Source: Phymorhynchus buccinoides (taxonomy: Eukaryota > Mollusca > Gastropoda > Neogastropoda > Raphitomidae). Taken from it: 64,000 nt of DNA. Where the stretch lies: assembly GCA_017654935.2 (NCBI GenBank), contig CM065699.1:15469821-15533820 (forward strand), in the 5' to 3' direction. Of the stretch, positions 24,736-32,800 are shown one piece after another (positions within the stretch are counted from its first letter, which is position 1; each line of letters starts with the position of its first letter). Under the pieces are notes generated by a model, which worked only from the letters and a program-made list of their open reading frames with translations, made no database searches and was not told where the DNA came from. A program made the translations under genes and the position numbers.

Positions 24736-27700
24736 CAATCTCATTGGGTGCAACTTTTCCTGGTATATAAGGATTTCCTGTTTTTGAATGTTACCGGAAA
24801 AGGAAGTTCCTTTTTTTTAATTTGTCAAACAAGATCTTTGTGTGTCTACTGTATTTGTCAAACACTTTAAAATAAGCATTTGTATCAATTGTGGAAAAAG
24901 CAGACTAAGATACCTTCATAAATCAATTTTTGCTTCAGCTGCAGGGGGACATTACCCCTGGACCCCGGCCTTTCAGTTTGTTTTCATTTTGTGTAGTTGC
25001 ACCCATGCAATCTGTCACTGTCTGCTTTCTATGTCTCTGACTTTGTTTCTGTCTCTGTTCCTCTGTTTTCCCTGTCTGTGTAGCAAAGTGTGTTTGTGTA
25101 CTGTATACAACAAAGCATATATGTGTTTATATCGGGGGTAATTGTGTGTGTGGTTCTGTTTGTGTGCAAGTACTAGTTTTATGGACAGATGAATGCGCAT
25201 TTTGTGCACTTCCAAAAATTAATGTGCAAGCGCTTGCACACGCTCATAAACACATATAAGTTTATGGACAGATGCACACATGCACACACAAACATCCACA
25301 CATGTGCATCTGTGTGTGCATGCATCACTTTTAGCGGCAGGACATAAAATCAAAGAACACACACATACGCACACACAGTTGAGGATTTTGAAAAGCTTTT
25401 CAACAAAGTCTCCCATTCACTCTTCATCCACAAACGTTACCACTATGGCACAGCGGCCCTTTCAACACATGGATTAATAACTTCCTGACAAGCGAACAGC
25501 AGAAAGTAGTGGTAGAAGGAGTTGCATTAGAAGCAATTACTGTCGAATCAGGAGTTCCCCAAGGTTCTGTGCTCAGGCAACCCCTTCATGTTTCTTTTTG
25601 TTATATATCAATGCAGACACACACATGATAAAGACACAAGCACACATGCTCCCCCCACACATTGATTAGTTGTATACAGTACACACACACTTTGATACAC
25701 ATAGACAGACTTGGTTAGGTTAGGTTCATTATAGTCTCGGAGGCATCTGTGAAATTCAGGTTTCTCCCAGCTGGAGAGCGTGTCGCAGCCAGAGACGCAC
25801 CACCCTTTTTTTTTTTTTGCATGCAATTTTAGTGTGACTGATGAGGAAGGAAGGGAGGGGGGGTACATTTTGACCAAATGACAACTTTTTCGTTGCTACT
25901 AGGTTTAACGTGTGCTAAGTGCATGATCACACGGAACCTCGGTTTATCGTCTCATCTGAAAGATTCCATATTCAGACCGCAAGGCCTAGTGCAAAGTGAG
26001 AGAAAAATCCCCTGAACCCAGGTTCAAACTCTGATTTACTTGACACGAAGTGAACACGCTACCACTGTGCCACTCTACACAGATAGACAGGGAGGACGTA
26101 GAAACAGAGAGATAGATACAAAGTCAGAGACAGCAGACAATGACAGATTGAGAGATAAAAACAGAGAGACACACACACACACCGGGTGTTCTCCTTGTGT
26201 CACACACACACACACACACACACTGACAGCAGACTCATTCGCATACTGATTGAAATCTATTTCTAGCGCAGACAGCATTAGTTGACTGGAAGTGCAAGAA
26301 AATATCCTGATTTTTATGTTCCCACAAGAGGGCAAATAGCCACTGTCAATGAACAAAAAAGCATAAAATTACATACAACAGGGTACAATTTTTGTTTAGT
26401 GGCAAAAACTCCCACACTGAGTCAAATATCATTGGGCCTACTCACAAAATCAAGTGATCAAAACGCAAAATAATGTCACTCGCATACACACAGTCAGGTT
26501 TATTGTATAATATTAACTCAGGTCAGGTCAGGTCAGGTAGTTAGGACATTAGGCCTCGCGGCCTCTTCACTGTCCTGTCATTTTTGTTTGAACTTTTGCA
26601 CAGCTGAGAGGTTTTTGTATTTTGTTTTCGGCAAATCTGCCTTTTAGTCATGCTCATATTGTAGTTTTGATATGTTGGTGTATCCACCAAGGAGGTTTTT
26701 GAATTGTGTTTTTGAATTGTGTTAGATTCTGTGCTCGTTTAATATGTGCAGGAAGAGTATTCCCAAACTGTATTACTCTGTTAGAAAAGAATTTTGTTCT
26801 AAGATTAGTTCGGCTATACGATTGGACAAACTATGGCGCCACGATCGGACAAACTATGGCGCAACGAGCCTTTCAAATATAATACAGAAGAAGATCACCT
26901 AACGCGAGTTTTCAACTGGGAGCCGACGTCAGAGGCCGAGGAAAAGTTCCTGTGATAGTCTGCCTTGTTCAAGTTGTTGCTTTGATTTGCCACGCTTCGT
27001 TCTTTTTCTTGTGGGAGAGTAGGTGAGAGTTTGCCTACAATTATTGACTTAAAATCAATAATGCTGTCCAACAGCATCTTATTTTCCTCTGGTGAGAAGT
27101 TTCCATGCCGACCATTCTTGTTTTCCTCTTCTTCAACAGAACACTCGTGGGCCTGCTTCGGTTCTCCATCGTTACAACTGCGGGACGGAAGTTATCGTAT
27201 CGTAAATGAAACTAGTGAATGCGCGTGCGCACGGGAATCCCCTTTGCATCTAAAAATAGACGGTTGGTAGCTACCCTTTGCTTGCCAAGTGTGACATGAA
27301 TACAGGGGCAACTTTACCCACTGGCCTGTCGTGTACCCATGGGTAGCTACCAATGGGTAGAAAATTTACCCATTGGTAAACTCAAGCGCTTCATGAATCC
27401 CAGCCATGGTGGGAACAATACTGGAGGCAATGCTCGGAGGCAGTAAAAACCAGTAAAATCCCGATTTTAAAAATTAATACAGATAGCTGTAGCGGTGACC
27501 ACGCCTCGGTTAGACCTCATCGGCTATGGCACTGCCACAAGTACTGATTACATCGTTAGGATTTGGGAGGAAGGAAATTTTGGGGTTTTACGTCCTCTCG
27601 GCCCGGGAAGGCACATGGGACATTTAGGATTTGGGAGCAGATTTCAAAACATTTTTCCCGATTTTTTTTTCGATAATGGAATGATAATTATGATGTTTGA

Positions 27701-29822
27701 GTAATGAAACGGCAAATAAAATCGTGTTTGAATGGATCAAGGGCAATTTTAATGACAAAAAGTAACGATTCTTTTAAGTTTTTTTATTTTTATAGCAAAT
27801 CTAGGTGAAGTGGAAAGCTCTACTTTCGATCATTGCATTAAGAACAAACATTTTCTATATAATTGCTTTTTGTGTATAAAAGAGTTATTTTTAGAAGTGC
27901 AAGGCGTATTTCAAATTCTTTGTAAACTTTTAAAACAGACGTTTACCAATAACATTTTAAAGTTTTAAAGCAATGCTGCGAATATTGTCAAAGCTATAGG
28001 AAGTTTTCCAATCATTATCATAGTTATACTCAGAGCTCTCTGCACAGCTGGGCCAGGGAAGGTAAACATGGCTGCATGGGTGGGGTAAAATGTGTTAAAG
28101 AAGCAAAATCTCAAGTTAAGAAAATGATATATTCTTTCTTGATTTTTCTTTTCTTCTACACTGTGCCATTTCCTCGCACAATGCCCTCTGCGTGTTGTGC
28201 TTTCAGGGGTGAGCTGTGTGGTGTGGACGAGGAGACTCTGCACAGAGAGCTGGGCACCGTCAGAGAACTGCAGGAGGTGGAGACAGCCAACAAATGTGAG
28301 ATTTTAAATGAGCGCTGTTTGGTGGATTTATCCCCCCCCTTATATATAGGTACATGTACATGTGCATGTACAAGGCGACAGCTGGCTCACTCTCCTTTTC
28401 TGAGACACCGCCTCCTCTGGCAACTTGTTCCAGTCTTTGATGGTCCGAGGGAAAAAAGAGCATCTTCTGTAGTCTGTTCGGCACTGGATGGTGGACAGTT
28501 GTTGGGTGTGTCCTCTTCTATCTCCAGTAGAGCCACCAGAAGAGCTTGTTGATTAGAGGGGCTGAGATGGAATGTAGAGGGAGGGGGTGACAGTAAGAGA
28601 CGGGGTGGGGAATGGTGGTTAGCTCTTTTCTTGCATACAGTTTTCCATGCTGTGTGTGCACAGAGGCCATGCTGACTGTGGTCCTGCTGATGAAGGCGGC
28701 AGACCCTGTTGTGCACCACCCTTATTCCATGTCACAGCGTCAATTATTTCCTTTTAGACAGTCTCCTTTGCTTTACAGGGGCCATGCTGACTACAGTCCT
28801 GCTGATGAAGGCTGCAGACCCTGTTGTGCACCACCCTTATTCCATGTCACAGCGTCAATTATTTCCTTTTAGACAGTCTCCTTTGCTTTACAGGGGCCAT
28901 GCTGACTACAGTCCTGCTGATGAAAACTGTAGACTCTGTTGTGTACCAGCCTTATACCATGTCACAGCGTCAATTCTTTCCTTTTAGACAGTCTCCTTCG
29001 TTTTGCAGGGACCACATTGACTGTGGTCCTGCTGATGAAGGCTGCAGACCCTGTTGCGTACCAGCCTTATTCCATGTCACAGCGTCAATTCTTTCCTTTT
29101 AGACAGTCTCCTTTGCTTTGCAGGGGCCATGCTAACTGTGGTACTGCTGATGAAGGCTGCAGACCCTGTTGTGTACCACCCTTAGACCATGTCACAGCGT
29201 CAATTATTTCCTTTTAGACTGTCTCCTTTGCTTTGCAGGGGCCATGCTGACTGTGGTCCTGCTGATGAAGGCTGCAGACTCTGTTGTGCACCACCCTTAT
29301 TCCATGTCACAGCGTCAATTATTTCCTTTTAGACTGTCTCCTTTGCTTTGCAGGGGCCATGCTGACTGTGGTACTGCTGATGAAGGCAGCAGACCCTGTT
29401 ATGTACCACCCTTATAGCATGTCACAGCGTCAATTCTTTTCCTTTGCTTTGCAGGGGCCATGCTGACTGTGGTCCTGCTGATGAAGGCTGCAGACCCTGT
29501 TATGTACCACCCTTAGACCATGTCACAGCGTCAATTCTTTCCTTTGATACAGTCTCCTTCACTTTGTAGGGGCCATGCTGACTGTGGTACTGCTGATGAA
29601 GGCTGCAGACCCTGTTGCCTACCGACCCCAGATCCTTTCACTGCTGCAACAGCTGCAGGTCCTTGACGCCCCCAGGAGCAGATACTACCAGGACCTGCGT
29701 CAGTATTCGCTTATCATATTATTTAATGGACCCCCAGCCACACACCCCAACAAATGTTTAGTGAAAATTCTTGGTTTTTTTATTTTTTTTTTTTTATTAC
29801 AATTTCTCTCCCCGTGGGGATA

Positions 29823-29860
<38 letters not shown>

Positions 29861-32800
29861 GTCTTTCGTGAAAATAGTTCCCCCACCTTCTGGAAGTTCT
29901 GTGCTTGTAACTTCCTCTAATCTGTCACTCTCATTGACTCTGCCTTTTTCCTTTGTTTTCTGTCATCTACTATCTTTATCTGACTTATTGTCCCATTCAA
30001 AAAAATCTTCTTATAGCTCCTCTGAAATCGGAATGTGTCGGCTGTACGCAGCACGGAGACCAGTGAAAATTGAAAACCAGACACATATGTACTTTACCCA
30101 TTATGGCCTTATGGCCTGGGAATGCAGAAGAAGAAGAAGATTACAGTTTCTTACTAGATTATCAGTCACACTATCAGGTGCAGGGGTGGGTGGGTGTGTG
30201 TCTCAGTCTGGAAAAATATAGTTTTGCCAGTAAAATACAGTAGTTTAGCTTTCGTCTTTGATTGCATTTCACAGGCAGTCGCTTCCTTGTGGAATCGGCC
30301 CTGTCATCGTCATCGTCATCATCAGATGACACCAGCCTGAGTTTATCAGGGCAGGGTCTGACCATGATGTACTGCACTGAACTGCTGCCTCTGCTGCAAC
30401 ACCTGGATCTCTCACACAACACACTCACCCAGGTTGGTAACACTTTGAATTTTTTTTGGTTGGTCGTTACGTTTGTGGAACATGTACAGTTGAACCCAGA
30501 ATCACAGAACCAGATTTTTTGGGTCAATTTGTTGCTTGTTAAAAACTGTTCTTTTGTTATTGTTAGATTTGTTTTGGTCAATTCGTTGTTTGTTGAAAAC
30601 TGTTCTTTTGTTATTGTTACCATGAAACACCTGGACCTCTCACACAACACTCTCACCCAGGTTGGTAGCACTTTGAATTATTTTTTTTAATTGGTTGTTA
30701 CGTTTGTGGAACATGTACAGTTGAAGACTTGAACCCAGAATCACAGAACCAGATTTGTTTTGGTCAATTCATTGTGTGTTAAAAACTGTTCTTTTGTTAT
30801 TGTTACCATGAAACACCAGGGGGCCATTTCACAAGGGCTAACGTTACGTAGTGTGAGCGCAAATCGGCAAAAACGGTACAGTGGAGTCCAACTATAACGA
30901 ACTTGCTTTTAACGAAATTTCGCGATTAACAAACTGACTTCAGTTTCCCGGCAAATGCCCTTCTATTTGTCACTTGCAAAGCCATGGGTATAACGAACAA
31001 AAAATCCTTTTGAAATAACGAACATCCGCTTTTTACGAACACATGTTCTACGCCCCAGGATAATTTTATTTACTTGGAAAAATAGCCTATAACGAACTCA
31101 GCCTGTGCGATGCGCTGCAAAAACCTAGGCCTTCAAACTCCAAGCTAGAACGTGTTGTCAAGAGGAAGGAAGTTGGAAAATATGAACTGCGCATGCGTGA
31201 ACTCATTTAGATTCACACTGGGTCGTCTGCTAGGCCTAGGCTTCCTACAGATCATTCGGTTTCTCAAGGTCGCTTTACAATTCGCGCTCAAAATAAAGAT
31301 CGAAAAGTTCGTGAAAGCCAATAACAAACTAAATTTGTGTGATGTGTTGTCACTTAATGGACAAACTTGTTGAAAAGTGTGCCAAAACAGATCAGCGTCA
31401 GACAACACTGCTGAACTTCTTCAAGCCTTGTACATCCCGTGATTAAGACAGACGATCCAAACTGGTCAAGTTTATGTTTTCGGTTATCATTGGACTTGAG
31501 TGTTTGAACTGTTTTTGTTTTCAACATACATTGTACATGTACATGTATAACGAAATCCTGATACAACGAACTGAGTCTGTGTTCCGTTAAAATTCGTTTT
31601 ACCCGGACTCCACTGTACTAAGAAACACATCTTTCGCCGACGTTTGCTAAAAATGTTTTGTCGCTACTCCCAAAGTATTTCTTGGCGAACTATCACATGA
31701 CTAGCATGGGGTGAATACATTTCTTGTTGTTGATTGGTCCATTAAAGTTTGGTTAAAATAATTTAAAAAATTGACTAATCAGACAAGAGTAATAGTCTTC
31801 CGCAAACGTTTTCTAAAGTGTTTCTTAGGCCCCGTTTGGCGTAAGCGTTATTCGCGCGACGACCGTTATCTAGAGAAACTCGACCCTGGACCTCTCACAC
31901 AACACTCTCACCCAGGTTGGTAACACTTTGAATTTATTTTTTGGTTGGTCGTTACGTTTGTGGAACATGTACAGTTGAACCCAGAATCACAGAACCAGAT
32001 TTTTTGGGGGTCAATTCGTTGTTTATTGAAAACTGTTCTTTTGTTATTGTTACCATGGTGTTATGTAAACCATGAATGCAACTTCTGCTAAAAAAAAGAA
32101 AAGTGGTCAAGCCTCTGACCATCGATTCCACTGGGGCTCTTGTGAACTCTGGAACCGAGCTTTTTTTTAGATTTTGTTCTTCTTTTTCCTCTTCTTTCTT
32201 TGAACAACCACCATCATCTTTTTTATGGTTCTGTTGTTGTACTAAAGGGGGACTTCTGTCAGGCAGAAAGACTGCAGGCAAAAATGTAGCCGCCCGGATG
32301 GTCGGCCTCGATGTATGGGGGGGGGGGGGGGGGCAGGGGGGGGGGGGGCTGAAGGGATGCAAGGAGGGTAACCCGGTGTGGGAAGGGTAGGCGGGGTTGT
32401 GGATGGATGGATTGGGGAAATGGGTATGAATTGGGGGGGGAGGGGGGGGGGGCGTTGCTTATTTAAATCCAGGACTTGAAGCCTTCCACTGAAGCTGATG
32501 TCACTAGGTGGAAGGGAGTTCCAATCTCCGATGGTCCGAGGAAAGAAAGAGAACTTTGTTAGCCATATTGTTCCCCAATCTGTGACATGAGGGGCCTTAA
32601 ATGAAGGATTAATGGACCTTTTTTTTCCATTTCTGTATAAAACCAGGTGAGGGATTTCAGCTACCTGCAGTGTGTACGCCGACTCAACCTGTCACACAAC
32701 CAGCTGACCTCCTGCTATATAATACCCCAATTGGGCTCAGTCTTTACAACAATATCGAGGATTGAACCACCTGCCCTGTCTGATCCACCTGGACCTCGGC

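Larger units (their letters stand above)
22078..27405 (+). mobile_element. PIF/Harbinger DNA transposon, degenerate, 5.3 kb
   Basis: Ends are inverted repeats starting GGCTGGGATTCATGA on both sides, followed inside by mirrored TTTACC(A/C)ATTGG-type motifs. ATG flanks both ends (22075-22077 and 27406-27408), a 3-bp target duplication as expected for Harbinger elements. The left end codes for a HARBI1-like transposase N-terminus; the right end codes, on the opposite strand, for a Myb/SANT-like accessory protein. The middle has lost the catalytic domain and carries microsatellites, a SINE and LINE fragments. It splits an older interspersed repeat in RABGGTA intron 9. Confidence 0.85.

Noticed and set aside
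28709..29466. Series of overlapping ~92-codon frames
   Set aside because: They arise from the 115-bp repeat cycling through the three frames; only the exon-derived [14 protein letters not shown] part is meaningful.
31152..31408. Host gene within the pogo-like element
   Set aside because: Open frames on both strands are short, and the only recognisable part ([10 protein letters not shown]) is transposase-like.
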